Shown: positions 26,271 to 35,474 of the stretch, piece after piece
How the letters are laid out: each line of letters opens with the position of its first letter
Numbering within the stretch: the stretch's first letter is position 1
Source: Galbitalea soli
GTDB taxonomy: Bacteria; Actinomycetota; Actinomycetes; Actinomycetales; Microbacteriaceae
Reading direction: 5' to 3'
DNA length: 64,000 bases
Assembly (NCBI RefSeq): GCF_010686725.1
Contig: NZ_JAAGWZ010000001.1
Span: 1,054,001 to 1,118,000 of the forward strand
Made by a program: the position numbers and the translations under genes
The notes under the pieces: model-generated
The model's input: only the letters and a program-made list of their open reading frames with translations
Databases searched by the model: none
Told to the model about the DNA's origin: nothing

Positions 26271-27734
26271 GTGAACGCAACACCCACCGCCGCTACAGCA
26301 AATATCGGAGTCGTCGGATTGGCGGTGATGGGATCCAACCTCGCCCGCAACCTCGCCAGCCGCGAGGGCAACACGGTCGCGGTGTACAACCGCACTTGGG
26401 CCAAGACCGAGACGCTCATCACCGAGCACCCCGAGGCCGGCTTCGTCGCATCCAAGACGATCGAGGAGTTCGTCGCCTCGCTCGAGAAGCCGCGCGCCGC
26501 CCTGATCATGGTGCAGGCGGGTGCCGGAACCGACGCGGTCATCGATGAGCTGTCGGCGCTCTTCGAGGAGGGCGACATCATCATCGACGGCGGCAACGCC
26601 CTGTTCACCGACACGATCCGGCGCGAGAAGGCGGCCCGCGAGAAGGGCCTCAACTTCGTCGGCACTGGCATCTCCGGTGGCGAGGAGGGCGCGCTCAACG
26701 GTCCGTCGATCATGCCCGGCGGCTCGGCGGAGGCCTACGAGAAGCTCGGCCCGATCTTCGCCTCCATCGCGGCGGTGGCCGAAGGCGAGCCCTGCGTCAC
26801 GCACGTCGGAACCGATGGCGCCGGGCACTTCGTGAAGATGATCCACAACGGCATCGAGTACGCCGACATGCAGCTCATCGCCGAGGCGTACGACCTCATC
26901 CGCCAAGGCACCGGAGCGGCCCCGGCCGAGATCGCCGACATTTTCGCGGAGTGGAACAAGGGCGAGCTCGAGTCGTACCTGATCGAGATCACCGCCGAGG
27001 TGCTGCGCCAGACGGACGCGGAGACGGGGAAGCCCCTCGTCGACGTCATCCTCGATCAGGCCGGCTCCAAGGGGACCGGCGTCTGGACCGTGCAGAACGC
27101 GCTCGACCTCGGTATCCCGGTCTCCGGCATCGCCGAGGCGGTGTTCGCCCGCGCGCTCTCGTCGAAGCCCGCTCAGCGCGCCGCCGCGAGCAGCCTCCCC
27201 GGGCCGGCCGAGCCGTGGACGGTCGACGACAAGGCCACCTTCGTCGAAGACGTGCGACGCGCTCTCTACGCCTCGAAGATCGTCGCGTACTCGCAGGGCT
27301 TCGACGCGATCATCGCGGGCGCGGAGAAGTACGGCTGGGACATCAAGAAGGGTGAGATCGCGAAGATCTGGCGCGGTGGCTGCATCATCCGCGCCCAGTT
27401 CCTCAACCGCATCACCGACGCCTACAACGACGACCCCGAGCTCGTCGCCCTCCTCACCGCGCCGTACTTCCGGGCCGCGATCGAGGGTGCGCAGGAGTCG
27501 TGGCGCCAAGTCGTCGCGCACGCGGCGAAGGCCGGGATCCCCTCCCCCGCGTTCTCCTCCTCGCTCGCCTACTACGACGGGATCCGCGCCCCGCGCCTTC
27601 CCGCCGCGCTCGTGCAGGGCCAGCGCGACTTCTTCGGCGCCCACACCTACCAGCGGGTCGACAAGGAGGGCACCTTCCACACGCTGTGGTCGGGCGACCG
27701 CACCGAGATCGAGAGCGCCGGCAGCAGCCACTAG
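26271..27734 (+). CDS. gnd: 6-phosphogluconate dehydrogenase, decarboxylating
   Basis: A 487-residue enzyme that oxidises 6-phosphogluconate to ribulose 5-phosphate with release of CO2 and reduction of NADP. The nucleotide loop is GVVGLAVMGSNLARN at about 13-27, the substrate site GTGISGGEEGA near 126-136, and the catalytic lysine and asparagine in FVKMIHNGIEY. The GTG has a GGGAG ribosome binding site. A -10-like TAACGT lies at 26231-26236. It is divergent from gntK and followed by a strong hairpin. Confidence 0.96.
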   Translation: MNATPTAATANIGVVGLAVMGSNLARNLASREGNTVAVYNRTWAKTETLITEHPEAGFVASKTIEEFVASLEKPRAALIMVQAGAGTDAVIDELSALFEEGDIIIDGGNALFTDTIRREKAAREKGLNFVGTGISGGEEGALNGPSIMPGGSAEAYEKLGPIFASIAAVAEGEPCVTHVGTDGAGHFVKMIHNGIEYADMQLIAEAYDLIRQGTGAAPAEIADIFAEWNKGELESYLIEITAEVLRQTDAETGKPLVDVILDQAGSKGTGVWTVQNALDLGIPVSGIAEAVFARALSSKPAQRAAASSLPGPAEPWTVDDKATFVEDVRRALYASKIVAYSQGFDAIIAGAEKYGWDIKKGEIAKIWRGGCIIRAQFLNRITDAYNDDPELVALLTAPYFRAAIEGAQESWRQVVAHAAKAGIPSPAFSSSLAYYDGIRAPRLPAALVQGQRDFFGAHTYQRVDKEGTFHTLWSGDRTEIESAGSSH

Positions 27735-27746
27735 CGTGAGCTCAGG

Positions 27747-27780
27747 GTGAGGGCGGGGTCGTTCGCGGCCCCGCCCTCAC
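27747..27780 (+). terminator. terminator hairpin after gnd
   Basis: A 12-bp GC-rich stem (27747-27758 with 27769-27780) lies 13 bases after the gnd stop. The following sequence has only scattered T, so it is a GC-type terminator as usual in actinobacteria. Confidence 0.65.
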
Positions 27781-27845
27781 GTCGTTACCGATTCGGGATG
27801 CGCGGGCGGGGGTGAGACGCCGGGTCCCGCGGGTTTAATGGGCGG

Positions 27846-28217
27846 GTGAGCATGTACGACGACGAGCCGGAGCTCGCGGGCTACGAACCCGGCGACGGGC
27901 GCCCGCTGCGTTCCGCGCGGACCCTGCTCGCGATGCGGCTCGTCGTGATCGTGGGGCTCATCGGGTTCATCCTGCCCGGCATCGTCACGATCGTCAGCGT
28001 GAGTGCCGACACCGCCCGTCGAAGCTGCGCCCGCTGGGTCGGCTACGAACGGCCCGACGCACCCGCATCGGATGCCCGGCTCGAGCTCTTCGGCTACGGC
28101 GGCCCCGGCTGGCAGTGCTACACGAAGAACGCGTTCGGCGGCGACAAGTGGATCGCGCCGCTCGGGCTGATCCCCGCGATGCCGGTGCTGCCGAACGAGC
28201 GGCCCGCCAGCAGCTGA
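27846..28217 (+). CDS. hypothetical single-pass membrane protein
   Basis: A 123-residue protein I do not recognise. A polar N-terminus of about 30 residues is followed by one transmembrane helix (about 31-54) and a C-terminal domain of 70 residues with two cysteines (in RRSCARW and WQCYTKN) that could pair outside the membrane. The GTG start follows TTTAAT by six bases, one of the clearest leaderless promoters here. It converges with prs, 17 bases apart. Confidence 0.6.
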   Translation: MSMYDDEPELAGYEPGDGRPLRSARTLLAMRLVVIVGLIGFILPGIVTIVSVSADTARRSCARWVGYERPDAPASDARLELFGYGGPGWQCYTKNAFGGDKWIAPLGLIPAMPVLPNERPASS

Positions 28218-28234
28218 GCCGCAGCGACCGGTGC

Positions 28235-29212
28235 TTAGGCCGCGCCGTCGAACATCGAGGTGACCGAGCCGTCGTCGAAGACCTCGTAGATCGCGCGCGC
28301 GATGAGCGGCGCGATGGGCAGGATCGTGAGGGTCGGGAACCGCTTCGACTCCGGCACCGGGAGGGTGTCGGTGACGACCACCGAGTCGATGAACTCGCTC
28401 TGCAGGAGCTCGGTGGCGGGGTCGGAGAACACCGCGTGGGTGGCCGCGACGACGACACCCGTGGCCCCGTTGTCTTTGAGCGCTTGAGCGGCCTTCGCGA
28501 TCGTGCGGCCGGTGTCGATCAGGTCGTCGACGATGAGGCAGACGCGACCGTCGACCTCGCCGACGATCTCGTGCACCGAGACCTGGTTGGGAACCAGCGG
28601 GTCGCGTCGCTTGTGGATGATCGCGAGCGGTGCCCCGAGCTTGTCGCTCCAGATGTCGGCGACGCGAACGCGGCCCATGTCGGGCGAGACGACGGTGAGG
28701 GTGGACGGGTCGAGCTGGCGCTGGAAGTGCTCCAACAGCACCGGCATCGCGAAGAGGTGGTCGACCGGGCCGTCGAAGAAGCCCTGGATCTGCGCGGCGT
28801 GGAGGTCGACGCTCATGATGCGGTCGGCCCCGGCCGCCTTGTACAGGTCGGCGACGAGACGGGCGCTGATCGGCTCGCGGCCGCGGCCCTTCTTGTCCTG
28901 GCGCGCGTAGGGGTAGAAGGGCGAGACGACCGTGATGCGCTTGACCGAGGCACGCTTGAGGGCGTCGATCATGATGAGCTGCTCCATGAGCCACTCGTTG
29001 ATCGGGAAGGTGTGCGACTGGATGACGAACACATCCGCCCCGCGCACGCTCTCGTCGTAGCGCGCATAGATCTCGCCATTGGCGAAGGTGCGCGCGTCGG
29101 TGTGCACGACGCTCGTGCCGAGTTCAGCAGCGACCTGGTCGGCCAGCTCCGGGTAGGCCCGGCCCGACACGATGACCAGTCGTTTCTGTCCGCTGATTTT
29201 GATCTCGGACAC
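28235..29212 (-). CDS. prs: ribose-phosphate pyrophosphokinase
   Basis: A 325-residue PRPP synthase that makes phosphoribosyl pyrophosphate from ribose 5-phosphate and ATP. Diagnostic segments are the flexible loop YARQDKKGRGREPISA, VSPDMGRVRVA and the PRPP-binding loop CLIVDDLIDTGRTI. It follows glmU on the same strand by 33 bases, the standard actinobacterial glmU-prs pair. The GTG start has only a weak ribosome binding site. Confidence 0.97.
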   Translation of the reverse strand: MSEIKISGQKRLVIVSGRAYPELADQVAAELGTSVVHTDARTFANGEIYARYDESVRGADVFVIQSHTFPINEWLMEQLIMIDALKRASVKRITVVSPFYPYARQDKKGRGREPISARLVADLYKAAGADRIMSVDLHAAQIQGFFDGPVDHLFAMPVLLEHFQRQLDPSTLTVVSPDMGRVRVADIWSDKLGAPLAIIHKRRDPLVPNQVSVHEIVGEVDGRVCLIVDDLIDTGRTIAKAAQALKDNGATGVVVAATHAVFSDPATELLQSEFIDSVVVTDTLPVPESKRFPTLTILPIAPLIARAIYEVFDDGSVTSMFDGAA

Positions 29213-29245
29213 GTGTCCCGCTTTCTGCCGGCAAACCGACGGTTG

Positions 29246-30685
29246 TCACTCGGAGTCGGGTGCCGCCTCCGCCGCCGCGGCTGCGTCCGCAGCTGCAGTG
29301 CCCGGACGTTTGGCCGCGACCCAGCCAAGCATGTTGCGCTGCGGAGCCACTGATATCGCCAGGGCACCGGCGGGGACATCCTTGCGGATGACGGCTCCGG
29401 CGCCTGTGTACGCTCCGTCACCGATTCTAACGGGGGCGACGTACACCGTGTGCGAGCTCCCTCGCACGTGGGAGCCGATGACCGTCTTGTCCTTCTTGAC
29501 CCCGTCGTAGTTGGAGGTGATCGTGCCCGCGCCGAGGTTGGAGTCCACGCCGATCGTCGTATCGCCGATGTAGCTGAGGTGGGGCACCTTGCTCCCGGCG
29601 CCGATCGTGGAGTTCTTGGTCTCGACGAAGGTGCCGATCTTGCCGTCCTCGCCCAGCACGGTGCCCGGCCGCAGGTAGGCGAAGGGCCCGACGGAGGCGC
29701 GCGCGCCGATCACGGCGAGCGTCGCGTCCGTGCGCCGCACCACGGCGTCCTCGCCGATCTCGCAGGCGTCGAGACTCGTGTCCGGTCCGATGATGGCACC
29801 GCGGGCGATGGTCGTGGGCCCGTGGATGCTCGTGCCCGGAAGCAGCTCGACGTCCTCCGCGATCGTCGCCTGCAGGTCGATCCACGTCGACTGCGGATCG
29901 CGGATCGTCACGCCGGCGAGCTGCCACCCGCGCACGATCATGTCGTTGAGGCGCCGCGCGGTCTCAGCGAGCTGCACCCGGTCGTTGACCCCACCGACGA
30001 TCCAGCTCTCGCGCACCGTCACCGCCGTGACCTCCTGGCCCGCCGCCCGCAACAGCGCGACCACATCGGTCAGGTACTTCTCGCCCTGCGCGTTGTCGGC
30101 GCCCACCGCGGCGAGCTGCTCGCGCAGCGGCCTGACGGCGAAGACGTAGCTGCCCGAGTTGATCTCGAGCAGGTCGAGCTCGGCGGGGCTCGCGTCGCGC
30201 TGCTCCACGATGCGCTCCACACTGCCGTCTGCCGCGCGGACCACCCGCCCGTAGCCGGTGGCGTCGTCGAGCAGGGCGGAGAGCAGAGTGGCGGCGGCCC
30301 CGCCCGCGCGGTGAGCGTCGATCATCCCACTGAGGGTCGCGGCGTCGAGCAGGGGCACGTCGCCGCTCACCACGACCACCTCGCCCTCGAAGTCGGCGGG
30401 CAGGGCGTCGAGGGCGACCTCGACCGCGCGACCCGTGCCCGGCACCTCGTCCTGGTCGACGATCGTGGCCTCCGGCAGCAGCGAGCCGACCACCTCGGCG
30501 ACTCGCTCGCGCTCGTGCCGCACGACCACCACGACGTGCGCCGGGTCGAGTTCGCGGGCGGTCGCGAGCACGTGACCGACGAGCGGCACGCCAGCGAGCG
30601 GGTGCAGCACCTTCGGCAGGGCGGACCTCATGCGGGTGCCCTGCCCGGCGGCGAGGATGATCACGGCGAGCTTGCGGTCAGTCAT
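29246..30685 (-). CDS. glmU: bifunctional GlmU (UDP-N-acetylglucosamine pyrophosphorylase/acetyltransferase)
   Basis: A 479-residue enzyme for the last two steps of UDP-GlcNAc synthesis, feeding peptidoglycan. The N-terminal uridyltransferase has AAGQGTRMRSALPKVLHP at about 12-29; the C-terminal half is a left-handed beta-helix acetyltransferase with RPGTVLGEDGKIGTFVETKN and SNYDGVKKDKT. The C-terminus is Ala/Glu rich and disordered. It lies 36 bases downstream of the xylose-type permease gene and upstream of prs. Confidence 0.96.
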   Translation of the reverse strand: MTDRKLAVIILAAGQGTRMRSALPKVLHPLAGVPLVGHVLATARELDPAHVVVVVRHERERVAEVVGSLLPEATIVDQDEVPGTGRAVEVALDALPADFEGEVVVVSGDVPLLDAATLSGMIDAHRAGGAAATLLSALLDDATGYGRVVRAADGSVERIVEQRDASPAELDLLEINSGSYVFAVRPLREQLAAVGADNAQGEKYLTDVVALLRAAGQEVTAVTVRESWIVGGVNDRVQLAETARRLNDMIVRGWQLAGVTIRDPQSTWIDLQATIAEDVELLPGTSIHGPTTIARGAIIGPDTSLDACEIGEDAVVRRTDATLAVIGARASVGPFAYLRPGTVLGEDGKIGTFVETKNSTIGAGSKVPHLSYIGDTTIGVDSNLGAGTITSNYDGVKKDKTVIGSHVRGSSHTVYVAPVRIGDGAYTGAGAVIRKDVPAGALAISVAPQRNMLGWVAAKRPGTAAADAAAAAEAAPDSE

Positions 30686-30721
30686 GAGTCCATCATCCCG
30701 CGCTTCTCCCCCGGGTGCGGG

Positions 30722-31921
30722 TCAGCCCCGGCCGTGCGCCGCCCGCGAACGCCGGGAGAGCGCGTCGAGCACGACGGCGAGCACGAGGACTGCCCCCGTG
30801 ATGATGCTCCGCACCGAGGAGTCGAGACTGAGGAGGGTGAGCCCGCTCGAGATCGACTGGATCACGACGATGCCGAGCAGCGCGGAGAACGCGCTGCCCC
30901 GCCCGCCGAACAGGCTCGTGCCGCCGATGACCGCGGCCGCGATGGCGTTGAGGTTGGTGTCGCCGCCGCCGCTGGAGAGCCCCGCGGAGGTGAGCCGGCC
31001 CGCCGCGAGCAGGCCGCCGAGCGCGGCGAAGACGGAGCACAGCACGAAGATGCCGACGTAGACCCGGCCGACACGGATGCCCGCGCGGCGGGCGGCCTCG
31101 ACGCTGCCGCCGACCGCGTAGACGGAGCGCCCCCAGCGCGTGCGGGTGAGCACGTAGTTCATCGCCACGACGAGCGCGAGGAAGAACAGGAAGGAGGCGC
31201 CGATACCGCGATCGGTTCCCAGGTACCAGACCACGACGAGCAGCACGACGAGCAGCGCGAGGGGACGCACAATGACCGACAGCGGCGACGGCGCGGAAAG
31301 GCCCGCCGCGACGCGCTTGCGCATGGAGAGCCAGCCGGTGAGCGCGATGACCACGGCCGCCGCGACGGCGAGACCGTAGGCGATCGGCGTGGGCAGGAAC
31401 CACACCTGCGCGAACTGCACGATGAAGGAGTCGTACGGCAGGTTCACCGTGCCGTCCGGGCCGAGCACCTCGCGCTGCAGCCCGGAGATCGCGAGGAGGC
31501 CCGCCAGGGTGATGACGAAGCTGGGCACGCCGAACCGCGTGAATAGGAACCCGTAGAGCAGCCCGACGAGCGCGCCGGCGACGAGGGCGCCGAGGATGGC
31601 GAGGGGCAGGGGCCAGCCGCCGCTGGTCATCCCGATACCGACGATGGCCGCGGCCAGCCCGCTCGTGGAACCCACAGAGAGGTCGATCTGGCCGACGAGC
31701 GCGACGAGCACGATACCGATCGAGATCGTGCCGACGGAGGCGCACTGCAGGGCGAGATTGACGAGGTTGCCGGCCGAGAGGAACGCCGGGTTGAGGATCT
31801 CGAAGACGATCCAGATGACGACGAGGCCGACGACGACGGGAACAGAACCGAGCTCGCCGGAGCGCAGCCGGAACAGCGGGAGGCGGGGTGCCAGCTCGGT
31901 GGTGGCGGGCGGATGGCTCAT
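30722..31921 (-). CDS. sugar ABC transporter permease, XylH-like
   Basis: A 399-residue permease of the ribose/xylose (BPD_transp_2) family with about ten or more helices; the length near 400 is typical of XylH rather than RbsC. Family signatures include GQIDLSVGSTSGLAAA and AVIGGTSLFGGRGS. The ATG at 31921 overlaps the stop of the ATPase gene (ATGA). The open frame further upstream is a shadow of that gene. It works with the ATPase and binding protein encoded just upstream. Confidence 0.88.
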   Translation of the reverse strand: MSHPPATTELAPRLPLFRLRSGELGSVPVVVGLVVIWIVFEILNPAFLSAGNLVNLALQCASVGTISIGIVLVALVGQIDLSVGSTSGLAAAIVGIGMTSGGWPLPLAILGALVAGALVGLLYGFLFTRFGVPSFVITLAGLLAISGLQREVLGPDGTVNLPYDSFIVQFAQVWFLPTPIAYGLAVAAAVVIALTGWLSMRKRVAAGLSAPSPLSVIVRPLALLVVLLVVVWYLGTDRGIGASFLFFLALVVAMNYVLTRTRWGRSVYAVGGSVEAARRAGIRVGRVYVGIFVLCSVFAALGGLLAAGRLTSAGLSSGGGDTNLNAIAAAVIGGTSLFGGRGSAFSALLGIVVIQSISSGLTLLSLDSSVRSIITGAVLVLAVVLDALSRRSRAAHGRG

Positions 31922-32730
31922 CGCGACTCCTCCCCGCGGCGCGAATCCCGCGCGGTGATCGCGGTATCGGTGGCGCCGGTGATCGCCGCGATGATCTCCT
32001 CGTAGGAGACGTCGGGCACCGTGAACACCCCGTTGTTGCGACCGAGGCGCAGCACCACGACCCGGTCGGCGACGGCCTGCACGTCGGCCAGGTTGTGACT
32101 GATGAGCACGACGCCGAGGCCGCGCTCGCGCAGCCGCTCGACGAGGTTGAGCACCTCCGCGGTCTGCGCGATGCCGAGGGCCGCCGTCGGCTCGTCGAGA
32201 ATCACTACCGTCGGCTCGCCGATGAGCGAGCGCGCGATCGCCACCGTCTGGCGCTGGCCGCCGGAGAGGGAGGCGACCGGCACCCGCACCGAGGGGATCT
32301 TGGCCGAGAGCTGGCGCAGCAGCTCCCACGACCGCTTCTCCATCTCCACCTCGTCGAGTGCGGCCGCGCCGATCTCACGGCCGAGGAAGAGGTTCGAGAC
32401 GACGTCGAGGTTGTCGCAGAGCGAGAGCTCCTGAAACACGGTCGCGATGCCGAGCTCGCGCGAGGCGGCGGGCGAGGGGATGCTCACGCGCTTCTCATCG
32501 AAGGTGATCTCGCCCGAGTCCTGCGCGTGCACCCCGGCGAGGATCTTCACGAGAGTCGACTTGCCCGCGCCGTTGTCGCCGACGAGCGCCACGACCTCCC
32601 CGGCGTGGATATCGAGATCGACGTCGGTGAGGGCGCGGACCGCCCCGAAGCTCTTGTTGATGCCACGCATCGTGAGCACGGGTCTGGCACTCTGGTGGCG
32701 GTCACCCGACACCTCGGTTACGAGTGTCAC
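31918..32730 (-). CDS. sugar ABC transporter ATP-binding protein, single domain
   Basis: A 270-residue ATPase with Walker A GDNGAGKST, signature LSGGQRQ and Walker B VVILDEPTAAL. Only one nucleotide-binding domain is present, so it must act as a dimer, unlike the fused double-domain RbsA/XylG type seen in the second sugar operon of this window. The GTG at 32730 has a good AAGGAGA site. The gene sits between the binding protein and permease genes. Confidence 0.88.
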   Translation of the reverse strand: MTLVTEVSGDRHQSARPVLTMRGINKSFGAVRALTDVDLDIHAGEVVALVGDNGAGKSTLVKILAGVHAQDSGEITFDEKRVSIPSPAASRELGIATVFQELSLCDNLDVVSNLFLGREIGAAALDEVEMEKRSWELLRQLSAKIPSVRVPVASLSGGQRQTVAIARSLIGEPTVVILDEPTAALGIAQTAEVLNLVERLRERGLGVVLISHNLADVQAVADRVVVLRLGRNNGVFTVPDVSYEEIIAAITGATDTAITARDSRRGEESR

Positions 32731-32786
32731 GCGGTCTCCTTGCGGTTGTTGTCGGTGCGGTGTGCGGTGTGCGGGGATGCCCGGCC

Positions 32787-33851
32787 TCAGCCGAGACCGT
32801 TCGCCCGGCAGGCCGCGGCGTAGGTGGGCGTGCAGATCTGGGCGGCGGTGTAGAAACCATCCTTCACCACGGTGTCGGCGATGGTGCCCGCCGTCACGGA
32901 GACGGGCGAGAGCAGGAACGAGGGTACCCCGTCGACCGTGGTCTGGCCGGCGGGCTTCTGGTGCCGACTCAGGGCGATGGCGAGTTCGGCGGCCTTGTCG
33001 GCCTCCGGCTTCAGGTCTTTGAAGACCGTCATGTATTGGTCGCCCACCAGAATGCGTTGGAGGCCGGCGAGTTCGGCATCCTGTCCCGTGACCGGCGGCA
33101 GTCGCCTCAGCCCCGCGGCCTTGAGCGCGGCGATCACCCCGCCCGCCACGCTGTCGTTCGCCGCGAGCACGCCCGTGATTCGGTCTCCGTACTTCGTGAT
33201 CTGGCCGCTGACCCAGTCCTGGGCCTGCGACGGGATCCACCCGGGAGTGTCGAACTCGGCGAGGGTCGTGTATCCGCTCGAGGCGAGCACCCGGTGCGCA
33301 CCCGCCTTGAACTGGATCGCGTTGGCGTCGGTGGGCGAGCCGTTGACCTCGAGGATGCCGCTGCCGCTCGGCACCCCGGAGGAGTGCAGTTTCTCGATCA
33401 GGGCCGTCGCCTGCATCTCGCCGACCCGCTCGTTGTCGAAGGAGATGTAGTACGCGGCCTTGCCGCCCGCGATGAGCCGGTCGTAGGAGATGACGGGGAC
33501 GCCCCGCGCGAGCGACTCGGTGACGATCGCCTGCGCGGCCTTGCTGTCGAACGGCGAGAGCACGAGCACCTTGGCCCCCGCGGTCAGCATCGACTCGGCC
33601 TGCTGCTGCTGGTTGGCGGCGTCGCCATCCGCGTTCGCGTAGAGCACGGTCGCCGAGGGGTCGAGCTCGTGGATCCGCTTCTCGAAGAAGGGCCGGTCGG
33701 CCGAGTCGTAGCGGGTGGTCACCGAGTCGGGCAGCAGGAGCCCGATCTTGAGGCCGGTCGACGCGGTTCCGAGCGAGCAGGCGGCGAGCATCCCGGCGAC
33801 GAGGGCGAACGTCACGGCGGCCAGAACCGCGCGGGTCGTGGCGATCTTCAT
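32787..33851 (-). CDS. sugar-binding lipoprotein, XylF-like
   Basis: A 354-residue periplasmic-binding-protein-fold lipoprotein: signal then lipobox LAAC near residue 22. The blocks VLVLSPFDSKAAQAIV, GVPVISYDRLI and YYISFDNERVGEMQA match the xylose/ChvE group, so xylose or a similar pentose is the likely ligand (inference). It follows the ROK regulator gene by 31 bases in the same direction. The intergenic space to the ATPase gene contains three tandem GTGCGGT-like heptamers (32755-32775) of no evident role. Confidence 0.87.
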   Translation of the reverse strand: MKIATTRAVLAAVTFALVAGMLAACSLGTASTGLKIGLLLPDSVTTRYDSADRPFFEKRIHELDPSATVLYANADGDAANQQQQAESMLTAGAKVLVLSPFDSKAAQAIVTESLARGVPVISYDRLIAGGKAAYYISFDNERVGEMQATALIEKLHSSGVPSGSGILEVNGSPTDANAIQFKAGAHRVLASSGYTTLAEFDTPGWIPSQAQDWVSGQITKYGDRITGVLAANDSVAGGVIAALKAAGLRRLPPVTGQDAELAGLQRILVGDQYMTVFKDLKPEADKAAELAIALSRHQKPAGQTTVDGVPSFLLSPVSVTAGTIADTVVKDGFYTAAQICTPTYAAACRANGLG

Positions 33852-33882
33852 CGATTGCCTTCCATACGTGTGTGCGAGGGGG

Positions 33883-35073
33883 TCACGAGAGCGGGATCGA
33901 GTAATCGTCGCCGCCGATGGTGGCGCGGTCGATCGCATAGAGCACGGCGCCCATGAGTTCGGCGCGCTCGCCGAGCTGGCCCTGAACGATGTCGGCGACC
34001 TTGTCGGTGCTCATGACGACGGAGCGCTCCAGGCTGTGCCGGAGGGGGCCGAGCAGCAGCTCACCGGCGCGGGCGAGCTCACCGCCGACCACGATGCGCT
34101 CCGGGGCGATCAGGTTGACCACGTTCGCGGCGGCGATGCCGATGTGTCGGGCGGCGTCGGCGATCGCGCGCGTGCAGAGCGGGTCGCCCGCGATCGCGTG
34201 CACGATGACGTCGGAGAGCTTGCCCGGCCCGTTGCCCTCGCGCAGGGAATCGAGAATGGCGGGGCCACCCGCGATCGCCTCGAGACAGCCGCGGTTGCCG
34301 CAGCGGCAGAGCGGGCCGTGCTCGTCGATCGTCATGTGACCGAACTCGCCCGCGCCGCTCGAGAACCCGCGGAACACCGCGCCGTTGATGATGAGCCCGG
34401 CGCCGATACCCTGGCCGAGGCGCAGATAGGCGACGTTGGTGCGGCCGCGGGCCGCACCCAACCGGAACTCGGCGAGCGCGCCCAGGTTCGCCTCGTTGTC
34501 GACGTAGACCGGCCGCTTGATGCGACGGTGCATGAGGTCGGCGATGGAGATGCCATCCCAGCCGCGCATGAGACCGGACCGGGAGATCTCGCCCGTCGCG
34601 ATGTCGACGGGGGCGGGGACGGCGATCCCGACGGCGAGGATCTCGTCCATCTGGGCATCCACGGAGTCGAGCATGTCGGCGATCAGCCGCGTCGCCTTGT
34701 CGAGCTCGTTGTCGGCGCGATGATCCTTCGCGAGCGGCATGTTGTGCTCGGCGACGACCGTGTTCGCCACGTCGGAGAGGGCGACCCGCATGTGACGCTG
34801 CGAGAAGTGCACGCCGGCGACGATGCCGAGCGCGCGGGCGAGGGTCACGTGCTGCGCGCGGCGACCCGAGCGGGTGCTCGGGGTGGTGTGCAGCACACCC
34901 GAGGCGGTGAGCTCCTTGACGATGTTGGAGACGGTGGCGGGCGAGAGGCCCGTGGCGCCCGCGAGTTCGACCTGGGTGAGTCCGCCGTGGCGCTTGATGG
35001 CATCGACGATTCGCGCCCGGTTCGCCTCCCGGAGCGAAGTCTGCGACCCGGGAGTCGCCCTCGTCATGCTCAC
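33883..35073 (-). CDS. ROK-family transcriptional regulator
   Basis: A 396-residue ROK repressor: winged HTH at about 25-75 (LTQVELAGATGLSPATVSNI), then a sugar-kinase-like domain. The zinc motif is seen as GHMTIDEHGPLCRCGNRGCL with its three cysteines. It is located at the head of the xylose-type transporter genes, so XylR/NagC-like control of them by the transported sugar is likely. The start is GTG at 35073, six bases after TATCTT (35080-35085); the start overlaps an 8-bp palindrome TCACGTGA. Confidence 0.88.
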   Translation of the reverse strand: MSMTRATPGSQTSLREANRARIVDAIKRHGGLTQVELAGATGLSPATVSNIVKELTASGVLHTTPSTRSGRRAQHVTLARALGIVAGVHFSQRHMRVALSDVANTVVAEHNMPLAKDHRADNELDKATRLIADMLDSVDAQMDEILAVGIAVPAPVDIATGEISRSGLMRGWDGISIADLMHRRIKRPVYVDNEANLGALAEFRLGAARGRTNVAYLRLGQGIGAGLIINGAVFRGFSSGAGEFGHMTIDEHGPLCRCGNRGCLEAIAGGPAILDSLREGNGPGKLSDVIVHAIAGDPLCTRAIADAARHIGIAAANVVNLIAPERIVVGGELARAGELLLGPLRHSLERSVVMSTDKVADIVQGQLGERAELMGAVLYAIDRATIGGDDYSIPLS

Positions 35074-35295
35074 GTGATCAAGATACCCCGGCGGGTGCGG
35101 GGCGGGCGGCGGGGCGGGGGCGGTGCTGCGGCCGGCACGGGGGCCGGGCCGGTGCGCCGGCAGCGGCCGCCGGGTGGGCGCGCTCGCGGGCCGCGGCGGG
35201 GCGGCCAGTGTGTCGCGGCGCTGGCGGCGGGTGCGGTGCGGTCGCCGGGTAGACGCGCTCGCGGGCGGCGGGCGGATGCGGCGGCCGGGCCCCGC
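35074..35295. other. GC-rich gap between ROK gene and tRNA-Gln
   Basis: No gene seen. A 28-base direct repeat with 25 matches lies at 35164-35191 and 35239-35266. The ROK promoter -10 is at 35080-35085. Confidence 0.4.
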
Positions 35296-35367
35296 GCTCC
35301 GCCTCCAGGACTCGAACCTGGACCTAACAGCTCCAAAGGCTGTCGTGCTGCCATTACACCAAGGCGG
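35296..35367 (-). tRNA. tRNA-Gln (anticodon TTG)
   Basis: The minus strand folds as a 72-base tRNA. Acceptor arms TCCGCCT and AGGCGGA pair perfectly, the anticodon stem is ACAGC/GCTGT around the loop CTTTGGA (anticodon TTG), and the T arm contains GGTTCGAGTCC. The CCA end is not encoded. In actinobacteria tRNA-Gln is often just upstream of glmU; here the sugar transporter genes separate them. Confidence 0.95.
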
Positions 35368-35474
35368 ATCGCGACCTTCGTCGCGCCGACAAGTCTGCCA
35401 GATGCGTCCGTCGCGGGGTCGCGAGTGGCCGGGGCCGGCCGCGCGACCCGCGGTGAGGTCGGGCCCGGCAGCAC

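Noticed and set aside
32755-32775. Three tandem GTGCGGT heptamers
   Set aside because: Short and in a GC-rich spacer; no sign of function or larger array.
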